From assembly GCA_000697055.1 (NCBI GenBank), contig JNDT01002300.1, positions 62,001 through 126,000 of the forward strand: 64,000 nucleotides of DNA, given 5' to 3'. Positions 23,101-34,705 of this stretch are shown here, one piece after another (position 1 is the stretch's first letter; the number at the start of each line of letters is the position of its first letter). The position numbers and the translations under genes were made by a program. This DNA is from Saksenaea vasiformis B4078. Taxonomy: Eukaryota > Mucoromycota > Mucoromycetes > Mucorales > Saksenaeaceae. Under the pieces are notes generated by a model. The model was not told the origin of the DNA and made no database searches. It saw only the letters and a program-made list of their open reading frames with translations.

Positions 23101-25581
23101 AACCACCCCATCAGTGAGAAGATCATGGATACCGTGGACGAGAACCTTGTGTCCGTCTGTGAGGTAGGTTCAAGTCTATCCTTTTTTCATGAATTAACGT
23201 TATACAGATGCGACAAAGAGCAGGATGGCTCAGCGATCTTGCCAAACGCTTTGTTACATTTGTCAAGAACTGCAAACCAGATGTATTTACTAAGATGGGA
23301 CAAGTATACCACGATTTGACGGGAACTGAAAGAAGGTGATATGTGATGGCCGTGACACTATACATTACTAACACGTCACGGCGATGATAGACTTAACAGC
23401 ATCGTTGAGCTCATGCGAACAAATGAGCTAAATGAATCTGAAAGTTTGGCAGAGCTCCAGAGGTAAACTAACCTGGCATCTAAGCGTAGATGTAAAGTCT
23501 AAACGCTTGATAGAATCATTGCTCAATTAGAGCATCTTACCGAAGTTCACCTTGTCCAGAACGGTGAAAACAGCCACGCAGATCAATTCTTTGGTTTGAC
23601 TAGAGCCTTGGATCTTAATGCGGATAGAATGATTGTCGAATTGACTTTTGTGAAACAAGCCGTTGAAAACGCGGCCAAGCATGAAGGTAAACTTCGTGTG
23701 TTGAAACTTTAATTAACGTCGTCTGTTCTCATTTAGACATCAATATTACAGAAGGTTTAGAGAGATTGGATTATGACTACTTGGAGCCATTATCACGATT
23801 GGTTGTGCAGGCAAAGAGCAGCAAGATTACTGCCAAGTACGTTCTATTATGCTTGGGGGCAGAGAATTGATATCGAATTGCTACAGGAAATTGTTACGCC
23901 GTCTCGACGATCTTTCAGAGCAAGCATTGACGTTGAAGGCAGAGCATTTGCATCGTTACAAGACGCTGTATGCTATCAGCTCCAAACTTAGTCGATTCTG
24001 CTTTGAGGTGAGTGAACTAGCTCTTACTTCTTGTTCTAACATAAGAACTTTAGACATACAAGGAAATTACTGCTTATGTAGATGCCAAGCGCGGCAGCAA
24101 GGAAGAAATTAGTCTGGGATTTGTTCAGCAAATCGTGTACAATAAGGCCAACGATATCCTGGAAATTGCCGAAAGTTCCATGTGGGAAGGTTGTCTGAAG
24201 ACCTTGAAATCGTTGACAAACGAACTAGACAGCACACTTATGCGGGTGGAGAATGACAATAAGATGGATAAGAGTGAGTGTGAGAGAGGATCTGGACAAA
24301 ATAATAATCACGCATGTGGTAGTTTCCACGGAAGTTCCGCCTTGGTTGCAGCGTGCATCCGATATGCAGGCTGAGGTCGTCGTTAACCATGATATGCAAC
24401 TAAAACTGCAACAACATGGCGACGAGATTGTTAAACTGATCAAGGATATTAAGCTGAAAGTAAGTTATCTGGACGAATGATATAGGCGAAATTAATGAAT
24501 AAATGTTGTCAGGATCAAGCACTTCAGGAGTCTGCTGTGAAAGTGGAACTTCTGGAGAAACGAATGGAGACAGTCAAGAAGCAGGCTGACCAAGTTAGCA
24601 ATTTGGAAGAGGCGCTTCGGGATGCACAAAAACAAGGACAAATTTCTTCTGACCTTGTGGAGGAGCTTCAAAAGGAGCGCGACGCCCTACAACAGGATCT
24701 TAATCAGCTAAAGAAGACAGCCAATACCAAGAAGGAGGAGAAACGCCTGTCAACGTCAAAGAAAACTGATATTGATCTCTCCGAAGGAGTATCAGACATG
24801 GACAAGCCCGGCAACTACCATGAGATCGTTAATCAGGTAAAGAAATACAGACACGCGAAAGATAATGTATGAATGGAGGTTAATCCCATTTCCCTGATTT
24901 AGTTGGAGACGCTCAAGGCAGCTATCCGCTACCTGCGCGCCGAGAATTCGCATCTCAAGGGCTATGACATCGCACGAACACTTCAGGTTGACGCACTTCC
25001 TGAAATTGTCAGACTGAAAGTGCAAGAGGAGGAGAAAGAGGGCGACGAGGAACCTGAGCCGAACGCGGAAGATGTTCCCAAGGAAGAGAAGCCAGACACA
25101 CGCGCGTTGATGCGGTCCGTTGCATTGGAGACACGGGTCCTATTGAAGGATATGCGAGCTGCCAGCGCCTCTCCCAAGGTTGTCTTGCTCTCAGGGGATC
25201 GACGAGGTGGTAAATGGCAGACAATGAAGAAGATGCCAGACTATCAGTACCAAGCTCAGCAATCTGTGTTGCATACACTGAAACACCGTAGCGAGCAACT
25301 GCGGGGCAAGATGGACCGCCTTCAAAAGAAATATGAGCAGGAGAAAGGAGTACCTTTATCGACAAACAATGGTGCAAAGGTAAAATATGTTTCTTTTTCC
25401 GTTTTGCCTTACTCACCTAGGCTTGTCCCAGATGCTTCAACAAGGTTCTGCCATGCTATCCCAACTTGCCAAGATTCAAATTCCCCGCATGATATCTTCT
25501 ACCCACCATACCCCCTGTCGCAGTGTACAGCTCCAGAGCGCCGCCGAATTTGAGCGTATACACAGCATTTTCATTCGTTAA
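20193..25581 (+). CDS. NIP100: Dynactin subunit 1 (p150/Glued)
   Basis: The largest subunit of dynactin, which links dynein to microtubules and cargo. Near residues 32-105 there is a CAP-Gly domain (RIGTRVQVQGKIGTIRYAG...[26 protein letters not shown]...GVFVRPSQI). The usual GKNDG reads GKNSG. A basic Ser/Pro-rich linker follows, with two polyglutamine tracts and a long acidic stretch. Then two coiled-coil regions, the first across several exons (for example DYEELRLKLKILETKRQDD), flank the conserved middle domain (YLPDTFFKTENDP, LNSIVELMRTNELNESESL, RRLDDLSEQAL). The C-terminus MISSTHHTPCRSVQLQSAAE ends at 25581. About 15 short introns are needed. I chose the ATG at 20193; an upstream in-frame TTG at 20175 is not a likely start. 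Confidence 0.93.
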
Positions 25582-25731
25582 GTAATATCTCATTGTTTCA
25601 AGTGAAAGTTTGAAAAAGGAAACCCATCTTTTTGTTTCAACCAATAACAACCTACAGATTTAGGGTGTGCAAAGAAAATATAATAAATGTTTTTATTTTG
25701 GAAACACAAAGAAAAAAGAAGTAGAAAATGA

Positions 25732-27032
25732 TTAAGCATAAGCTGCAGTAGCAGTTCTTTGCTGTTGTTGATGCAATGGGATCTGGAAGCCCTCACGCTT
25801 CAATTTTTCGGCGTGTACACCGCCCATGAAGTCTTCAAACAAGTACTCTGTGTCTTGCGGACCGCCTTTAGCCTCTGGATGGAACTGGACGGAGAAGATG
25901 GGCTTGGTTTCGTGCTGGATACCTTCATTCGAGCCATCGTTGGCGTTGACGAACATGCGCTTCCATCCCTTGGGCATGACATTGTCCTGGAGGGCATAGC
26001 CATGGTTCTGAGATGTGATGTAGCAAAGACCAGTGTCGACGTGCAATGCAGGTTGGTTATGACCACGGTTTCCGAAAGGCAGTTTGTATACATCCAGACC
26101 AGCTGCCATGCCGAGCAACAAGTTGCCCATGCAGATACCGAAGATGGGCTTGTTGAAGTTATCGATGGCCACACGCAGATGCTTGATTGTCTCGGTACAC
26201 ATGACTGGGCTTCCGGGACCGTTGGAGATGAAGAGACCATCGAACTGGTCAGCTACTTGATTGAAATCGTAATCGTGGGGCAGTACAGTGACATTTGCGC
26301 CACGCTTGGTCAAACAGCGGATGATGTTTTGTTTCACACCACAATCGACAACAGCAATCTTGACATCTCCTGAGCTGTTGTAGTGGAGCGGTACTTTAGT
26401 GGAAACCTTAGCGACCAAGTTCTCGGCATTGGGATCGGGGAATGTGCTTGCAGCTTCTGCATCGCCCACGACGATCTGGCTTAGAGTGGATCCTTGCTCT
26501 CGCAATAGATGGGTGACGGCTCTGGTATCAACACCAGAGATAGCGGGAACGTCGAAACGTTTGCACCAATCACCGAGAGATTCGACGGCGGTCCAATGGG
26601 AGTACTGGGTGGCATAGTCGTTGACAATAATACCTGAGACCTGGATGCGATCGGATTCGAAATGTTTGTAAAGACCAAATTCATCCTTGGTTTGACCAGG
26701 AACGCCATAGTTGCCTGTATAGGAAATACATAGGTGTTAGTGTGAATGATGCTATGATAATAATAAATGACGTTACCAATCAAAGGTTGAGTAAATACAA
26801 GAATTTGTCCAGTGTAGGATGGATCCGTCATGGACTCGGGATAACCGACAAGAGAAGTAGTGAATACAGCTTCACCAAAGGTAGATTTTTCAGCACCAAA
26901 GGATGTTCCCTGGAACACTTGACCAGATTTCAATTTCAGGGCAGCAGAGGTAGAAACGGCGGCAGTTGTGGAGAAAGAACGCTGGCGGATGCCGGCGCGA
27001 AGAGCAGATTGAATGGATTTAGATAAGAACAT
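25732..27032 (-). CDS. CPA1: Carbamoyl-phosphate synthase small (glutaminase) subunit, arginine pathway
   Basis: It hydrolyses glutamine and feeds ammonia to the large subunit to make carbamoyl phosphate for arginine. The N-terminus ([20 protein letters not shown]) is a mitochondrial presequence, as in filamentous fungi. The small-subunit N-domain ([30 protein letters not shown]) runs into a class-I glutamine amidotransferase: FISNGPGSP, the nucleophile Cys in [23 protein letters not shown] and the catalytic His and Glu in QFHPEAKGG. The residue after GICMG is Asn where many members have His-Gln. One intron (about 26713-26777) follows IGN. The stop is at 25732, 150 bp from the stop of convergent dynactin p150. 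Translation is probably controlled by the upstream ORF at 27048-27184. Confidence 0.95.
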
Positions 27033-27047
27033 GTTCAGATGAGTGAA

Positions 27048-27184
27048 TTAAAAGTTTCCAGAGGACTTCCAGACTGTTGTAAACAAAGCAGTATTAGTAT
27101 TCTGATCAATCAGTTACTGACATCAAACTTACTATGATCGCAAATATAATCGGCTGAGCACTTTTCGAATGCGTGAATGTACAT
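27048..27184 (-). CDS. Upstream ORF encoding an arginine attenuator peptide, split by an intron
   Basis: An ATG at 27182-27184 opens a 17-codon exon that ends after one base of the next codon at 27133. A consensus intron (GTAAGT...TTTACAACAG, 27074-27132) removes 59 bp, and exon 2 runs to a TAA at 27048-27050. The spliced product is 25 residues; its C-terminal part reads ADYICDHIWKSSGNF. This matches the DY(I/L)xDH(I/L)W core of the arginine attenuator peptide upstream of CPA1 in yeast and arg-2 in Neurospora, including the Asp at position 12 needed for arginine-dependent ribosome stalling. The stop lies 15 nt before the CPA1 start. Without splicing, the frame would end at an early TGA or TAA in the intron and lose the core. 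Splicing is inferred from consensus sites. Confidence 0.88.
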
Positions 27185-30104
27185 AAGCAGGACTTGACGT
27201 CTCTCTTGTTGTTAGAAAGGTAGGATGAGAGACAAAAGGCAGAGAGCTAGAGAGGGCAATAACTTCAGAGTTGTTTTTCTCTCCTTAAAGTGTTAAACAC
27301 GAGATAACAGAACAAAATGAAAAGATATGTCATTTTTATAGGGACCAGGAAATGAAAATGGGACTGCTCGATTTAATGACACATCCTGAATCGACGGGGT
27401 TCGGGTTCATTATCATCTCCAAGATGATTGGACGATCAAATTTCTTATCTCCCATAACGCCATGGGCGCGAACTATATTCCGTATAAAGAGCGAACCCCG
27501 GATCTAATGTGTCGTTTCACTACAAACAACATTCACTTTTCCCAGTTACAATCTGGCCATTGTTACCACTGTTTGAGATGCATAACTAACACTAAATATC
27601 TCTTTTTTACAATTGATTCTTTTTAGCTACTTGGCTTTCCTAATTCCACTCCTGGGCATAAGCGCATCATGATTAAGATATAAAACCTCAGTTGCAAAAT
27701 GAATAAAACATGTGATGAAAGCTTGATTATGCTATTCATTGGGAGACAATAGAAGTCGATCAAGTTGGAATGCCAACTGACATCAAGCACAAACCAAACT
27801 GAGCTTGGACTTCTTCAACACATGCTCGTTGTCCAGATTACAGAAAAATATTTTGGTATCACATCGTTGGATAATAAGCTTCTACACAAGACCTTGTTTG
27901 CTTCAGTGAATAAGACGTCATTTGAGGCGCCAGTAACGCCTTGATATAAAGTTCTTTAAATCTTTTGTCAGACAAATAGATGGAACAAGCCAATGAGAAA
28001 AATCTCTCTCGTCTTTGCCTGAGACACGGGCGCATGTCCTATGCTTTTATACAGTGATTTAAAGTTTGCTTGACATGCGGATGCAGTGGATGTACCGAAT
28101 TCTGCATACGGCTTTATGCCGCCTAATAGCAACCGTTGATGACTGAGGGTCCCTGATCTGCGTCAGACCAAAACATCTTTGTATGACATCTATTCTGGGG
28201 TGTACAGAATAAGAAGTACTTTTCTTTCCTTCAGTTGATTGTACGCAAGATAGAGTCTTGCTGCAGTCCACCAACTGCGATTCTAAAATCAGACGCTAAA
28301 TAAACCTCCCTTGTTGTCATAGGGGTTAACAAGGTTGAACTATGACTTTATCGCTGTTCATCGCCAATTCCCGCAGCCTTTGCTTTGGAGTCTAACAGAG
28401 GTGGCAATAGCAACGAATATCCACCGCCACTTCATTTTGTCACAGTAAAAGATAACAGTGCAGAAAAAAAAGGAAGATAAAGCTGAAGAGATTAATAAAG
28501 TTCATCAAGCCATTGCAGATGAGAGCGCCAACTCTTACGTGATAACTACTCAGTCATCAGAATTTTCTTTTTCTGTTCTTCAGGAAGAAACGATAAGCAT
28601 ATACAGCGACGCAGCGTTGTAAAACGAACTTTCAATACAGCTGAGGGGTGGAGTGATGATAAGCACGGATAAGTGCAAAAAGAAAAAAAAAATTTTTTTC
28701 TACTTGCTATACGCACGTCAGAGACCGCCATTTACTTTTGTTCATACTAATGGCGGATGCTGCCTGAGTCTTGAGTGCCATGTTGTTTTAAGTACATCTA
28801 ACAAGATGACGACCAAATTGTAACCTGCTCGAAAGGTGACAACTTTACACCGTAGATGGAACGGTCATCGGAACACGGAACGCTGAACTAGTTCCATTTC
28901 GCACGCCATTGCGGACACTTAAAACCAAACGGCTAATGTTTGCTGCCATTCCGTTCCGAATCACCAGCAAAGGAGGAAAGACCTTCACAAGAAGATACAA
29001 GGCTTAACAGAAACAGTACGTGCCTGTAGTAACTGGCATCCAAGGGGGAAGTTGATAAGACAAAACAGGTATGGTCTTGCTGTGTAACTCTTCTGATTGG
29101 CACTCCGTTAGCAGCCAATGCTTGATAACCCGATGAATTTTTTTGTTTCTTTTCCTCTCTCTCTCTACAGGCAATCTTTTTGAGGGGTCTAAACAGAACC
29201 AATCAGAAGGACACGGAACAGATACATTTGTCTTTTTTCCGTTAGTGATAAGATCACTACAAAATTAAGAGAGGGAGCTTACTATAGTTTTCCTTGATCT
29301 CTTTTTCCACTACTTTTAAGAAGATCTCTTCAGTAGTTGCCTATCTATAGTATTTATATACAACGAAATGAAAAAACAAAACAAAATAAGAGTTGATCGG
29401 AAAGGGGGCTAGTTTGGGGGAAGAAGGGGGCCCTAGAGAACACAAAAAGAGAGAGCGACCTTTTTTTCTGGTTCGGGATTTCCGAAATCATGTCCGGGTG
29501 CAGGTATTATATATATACACACACAACCCGTACCCATGTAACAGGTCCAAGGAAATACAAATTTCATGTGAAGCTATAGTCGTTTCTTATATATCAATAA
29601 ATCCTTGGATGTTTCTCGTTATACAAGCAAAAGAGATCCTTCTCTATTCTTGTAATAACGTCGCTGACTCTTTGTGAAACGTCACCCCTCTTCTCTCTCT
29701 GTTAGATGTCGCTCCGACTTTTTCGTGCATCCGCCGGCCTTTCACACATAAACTTCTCTCTCTCTTTCTCTCTCTTAACTTCTTTTTTCTTTTTCCTCAA
29801 AAAGAAAAAAACTTCTTTCGAGTTGAGCGCCGCAGTTCTGTCTCTCTCTCTCTCTTTATTCCCTTTGGTTTTTATTCTTTCTCTTTTTTAAGGTATGGCT
29901 TAATCGCCTGACAGCAGGGTGGCTGACTTGGTGAACCGCACCGCAGGAAGGTCTTCTTTTTTTTGTTTTGTTTTTTAGTCTGGGTCGGTTCATCCAAGCT
30001 TTTTACACAATCTCCACTGTACGGAACTAGAACTTTTTCCTGGTAACAAGAAAAGGACCGCCGTCCTGCATGGCGCCATTACTGACATCCCCCCGTTGCT
30101 AGTC
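27185..30104. other. Divergent intergenic region between CPA1 and kinesin-1
   Basis: 2.9 kb with no recognisable gene. The CPA1 promoter occupies the left end. The right 400 bp (about 29690-29890) is strongly CT-rich on the plus strand, typical of a fungal promoter or 5' leader for the kinesin gene. Short frames at 28059-28274 and 28933-29202 have no recognisable features. Confidence 0.5.
27333..27340 (-). promoter_or_regulatory. Candidate TATA box for CPA1
   Basis: TATAAAAA on the minus strand about 150 bp upstream of the upstream-ORF start. The position is reasonable for a fungal core promoter, but AT-rich matches are common here. Confidence 0.35.
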
Positions 30105-33100
30105 ATGTCCGGAAATAACATCAAGGTTGTGTGTCGCTTCAGACCACAAAACAAACTAGAAATAAGAGAAGGCGGCGTTCCTATCATTGATATTCACGAT
30201 GAAGGTACCGGGCTTGCACTTAAGGTACGTTCCGATTTGCGTTGCTCACGATTTGCCTGTGTCTGAGTTGTTTTGCCTCAATTTTTTAGGGCAAAGAAGC
30301 CAATCAGAACTACTCCTTTGACAAGGTTTTTGGCATGGAAACGAAGCAACAAGAGATTTTCGAATACTCTATTAAATCGATTGTTGATGGTAAAATACAT
30401 ACCTATTGGCCCTAGGGTTCCATTCCTCTGATCCTTGCTGTAGATGTCGTGGCTGGTTACAACGGTACCGTCTTCGCTTACGGTCAGACTGGTTCCGGTA
30501 AAACATTCACAATGATGGTAAGGTACAAGGAGTTTAAGAGATCATTTTTTGTGTACTAACTACTCCCATCCTTTGTTAGGGTTCTGACATCGACGACGTC
30601 GAGAACAAGGGTATCATTCCACGTATTATTGAACAAATCTTCACAAGCATCGTTATGGCTCCTGCCAACATGGAGTTTACGGTCAAAGTGTCTTATATGG
30701 AAATTTACATGGAAAAAGTTCGCGACTTGTTAAACCGTAAGACAAAGATAAGGAAAAAAACACCAACGCTGATCCCCTACTCTAGCGAGTCAGGACAATC
30801 TCCCTATCCACGAAGATAAAGCAAAAGGTGTTTACGTCAAAGGTCTATTGGAAGTATACGTTTCGTCCACAGAAGAAGTGTACGAGGTGATGAAAAGCGG
30901 TGGAAATAACCGTGTCGTTGCTTATACAAGTAAGACGAGGAGATTGGCTTGCGATAAAAAAAATTAAAAACTGATGACTTATGAATAGACATGAACGCTG
31001 AGAGTTCTCGAAGTCACTCCATCGTACTGGTCACTATCACACAAAAGAACCTGGATACCGGTGCAGCAAAAAGCGGCAAGCTTTACCTGGTCGATCTTGC
31101 TGGTTCTGAAAAGGTTTTTAGTACAACCTCTACTAAAGAAAGGCTATTAAACCATCGTGTGTAGGTTGGCAAAACCGGTGCTTCAGGTCAAACGTTGGAG
31201 GAAGCCAAGAAAATTAACAAATCCTTAACCGCACTGGGCATGGTTATCAACGCGCTTACAGATGGAAAGGTAAATGGAGATATAACTCAAACTCGAGATA
31301 ACACCTTTGCATAGTCAAGCCACGTTCCATACAGAGATTCAAAATTGACACGTATTCTTCAAGAGTCTCTTGGTGGTAACTCCCGAACAACATTGATTAT
31401 CAACTGTTCTCCTTCATCGTACAACGAGGCCGAAACCATTTCTACCCTGCGCTTTGGTGCCCGTGCCAAGACCATCAAGAACAAGGCCAAGGTGAATGCA
31501 GACCTTTCGCCTGCCGAGCTGAAGGCGCTGTTGAAAAAAGTTAAATCCGAGACCGTCTCCTACCGACAGTATATTACTGCGCTGGAAGGAGAAGTCCAGA
31601 TCTGGCGTTCCGGTGGTAAAGTCCCTCAAATCCAGTGGGCCACCATGGACAAAGCGGCCAGTGGCGAGGCTGCGCCGCCGACATCGCCGCAGACTCCCAT
31701 TCCCGCCTTCAAATCGCTTCCCGATGATTCAAGCCCCGCCACGCCAACCATTGTGCTTGAAAAAGACGAAAGAGATGAATTTATGAAACGTGAAAATGAG
31801 TTGGTGGACCAGATCGCAGAAAAGGTGATTAAAAAAATTCAGTCGCTTGATCAATTACTGACAATCCACATGATCATTAGGAAACGGAACTAGCCAACCG
31901 AGAAAAGCATCTGGAAGCTTTGCAAGAGGAGCTTGCTTTCCTGAAAGAGCAAGAAAAGCAAATCACAAATGAAAACAAGGAGATGACGACGGAACTGAGT
32001 GATGTTAAGCTTCAATTGCAGAAAGTCTCCTACGAAAGCAAAGAAAGTGCTATCACCATCGATTCCTTGAAGGAAGCCAACCAGGACCTGATGGCTGAGT
32101 TGGAAGACCTCAAGAAGCAACTTGCACAGGTCCGCAATACTCAAAAGGACCAGATGGATGAGGAGAAGTCTAAGAAGAAGGCAGTCAAGATGGCGGAAAT
32201 GATGGCTTCGTTCGATGCATCTGTAAGTAGAAAGTTTTAAACCTGTATGGCGCAGCTCATAATTATCACAGGACGCTATTTCGGAGAAAGAGAAGCAGAT
32301 CCGTGACGCAATCCAGAAACTCGGACCTGACTCAGCCAGTCCGCTGACCGAAGACGAGCTTGTCAAGTTACGACAAGAGCTTGCCGAATCCAAGGCGTTG
32401 TTGGACCAACATGAAGTTACAATTAAAAACTTGAGTCACGAAAAGGATGCGTTGACAGCTAAACGCTCTGACTTGGAGATTCGCTTCAGCACTTTGGAAG
32501 CCGAATATGAAGAGTTGTTAGACAAGACAATCGCCGACGAGGAGATGGCCGTCAAACGCAGCTCAGACATCACAGAAACCATCTCGGAGCTCAAGGTAAG
32601 ACATAGGAACCAAATCTTCCATGTTTTCTGACGCAACCCCCTTTCCTCCTTTTTTTTTTGCTTTTTGTGTCTTTTTTTTATTCCACCTTAGGGCAAACTT
32701 GAGAACGAATATGCAGCAAAGAAGGAGATGCAGCAGAAAGAGATTGAAGATCTCAAGAAAGAATTAGAACGTAAGGATGAAGAGCAGAGCAAACTCAGTA
32801 GCGCCATGGTGGAGTTGAAGATAGCCAATGAGAAACTCCAGGTAAAACAAAGCATGCTACGACTTTTAAATTCATCTATTGTTTTAGAATGCGTTGGCAT
32901 CTCAACCAAAGACAGCTGATGCTGTTAGCGAGAAGGAGAAAGACCTTGAGAAGATGCGCAAATCCATGGGCGAACAATTGGCCTATTTCGAGGTCATGAA
33001 GAAGAGACTGATGCGCGATTTGCAAGCCCGCTGCGAAAAAGTCGTTGAGCTGGAGATGTCTTTAGAAGAAACCCGAGAGCAATACAATAATGTTCTCAGA

Positions 33101-33696
33101 GCAAGTAACAACAAGGCACAGCAAAAGAAGATGGCCTTCTTGGAAAGAAACTTGGAACAGCTCACCAACGTCCAAAAACAGGTAAAATATAAGCAACCTA
33201 CAAACGGTATCGATAGCTTAACCCATTTTCTCTTTCTCCAGCTTGTTGAACAGAACTCCCACTTGAAGAAGGAAGTCGCTGTAGCCGAGCGTAAGTTGAT
33301 GGCTCGTAATGAGCGTATCCAGAGCTTGGAAGCTCTGTTACAAGACGCACAAGAGAAGCTCTTGAGCCAGAACCAAAAGTAAGTAGACAATGCACAAAGG
33401 AAAAAGAATGATGTAATGACCATCATCATGTGATAGGTTTGAGGCACAGCTGCAGGCTGTTAGAGAACGATTGGAACAGGCACGATCACAAAAATCACAA
33501 AGCGCTATGGCAATAAATTTCGGCCGTATTGCTAAACCCCTGAGGGGTAATGGGGCGATTGTTGAGAGGTAAGAGAAAAATGCAAACATAGATGCATGGC
33601 GATTCGTGGACTAAGCTCTTGCGGAGTAGTGAAATTCCGACATCCCCAACTGAGAAGCGCGACAAGCGATCGTCTTGGCTTCCCTTCTCCCGATGA
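30105..33696 (+). CDS. Kinesin-1 heavy chain (conventional kinesin, fungal type)
   Basis: A plus-end microtubule motor for vesicles, dynein and nuclei. The motor domain (about residues 1-330) starts [16 protein letters not shown] and has P-loop GQTGSGKT, switch I in [13 protein letters not shown], switch II in LVDLAGSE and [22 protein letters not shown] neck ([20 protein letters not shown]), a long coiled-coil stalk over several exons and a tail with the autoinhibitory IAK motif ([12 protein letters not shown]) follow. The frame would stop at 33570, but the GTAAGA there is a donor. A 61-bp intron (33569-33629) leads to a last exon 33630-33696 encoding [20 protein letters not shown], which fits the conserved basic-Trp end of fungal kinesin-1. 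The start is the ATG at 30105, within a CT-rich leader context. The last intron is inferred. Confidence 0.93.
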
Positions 33697-34705
33697 ACGT
33701 AGAAATATAAATTGTGGACGGGTGCCCTCGTATACCCCGTGCGTGTTCTATTCTTTTTCCTTTTTATTTTTGTCATGCGCTTAGTTTAGGGGTTTGACTA
33801 GCGTTCTTTATCGCTTATAACTCATCAAGAGAGAGCATCAAAATAACTATTAATTTTTCTCCCGAACATAGCCAAAGAAAAAATAAGACAATTGCAAAGA
33901 AAATTTTCGACTAGGCTATTATACATTGTGTTCGATGGCTGCTTGTCATTAGAATGAATTGTGATATTGCTTGATAACTCTGACAGACATGATGGGTCAC
34001 AGTAGCATGAAAGTTGTCAGATTATCCCGCCAATGCTACGTATTGCGCCTGACCCTGCTGGAAATGTTTTGATCAATGCTGCACAAAAAAAGTGGCCTTC
34101 GTCGACGCGGTAGAGTGAGGACCCAGTTCATTAAGCTTTACCTGCCGCCTCTACAAGACTAAACCTAATATATCTAGTTTTAACGTTGGGCTTCTCCGCA
34201 AAATCTCTTGATATATAATACAGAAATTGAAGGGTTAGGCAACCGTTACCATGTTTTAAACTCATCTGGAGTTCAAATATTACCTTTTACTACAGAACCC
34301 GTATTCAAGGACATCTCAAAGAGCATTAGAAAAAGACCATGCGACCCAGTTGAAGGAATGCGTTGCATTATGAGTATAGTTCTTTTTTTTTACATGCCCT
34401 GCTGGAAACACTGCATACGTAATGATCACGTTGCATGCAGTAAAGTAAAACAGTTGTGCTATATTACCAAGTGAATTGACTCAACCTTTAATTTATTTGA
34501 TAGCCATTCGGGTAAACCTAACCAGAGGTTGTCATTAAGCGATTATTACCATGTATGGAAATCCGGTGGCCATCCTAGCTGAATTCTCGTTCAAAACGTC
34601 GATATGAAAGTTGACATTTGTGCTTCATTGACCGAGGGGTCGCTTACTTATATATATGAGTCCTTTGTTTACTTTTTTTTCTTTTTACCCTATGTACGCG
34701 TAAAC
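33697..34705. other. Intergenic region between kinesin-1 and the polysaccharide lyase
   Basis: About 1 kb with no supported gene. The frame at 34208-34474 shows no domain. A TATA stretch lies near the right end. Confidence 0.5.
34648..34656 (+). promoter_or_regulatory. TATA box for the polysaccharide lyase gene
   Basis: TATATATAT 50 bp before the ATG at 34706. It lies downstream of the alternative ATG at 34604, which argues that 34706 is the true start. Confidence 0.5.

Noticed and set aside
25759..26373. A 204-codon plus-strand frame
   Set aside because: Antisense of the CPA1 amidotransferase domain, which is strongly conserved on the other strand.
34604..34705. Earlier ATG for the polysaccharide lyase
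   Set aside because: A TATA box lies between it and the ATG at 34706, and the signal peptide starts at the latter.
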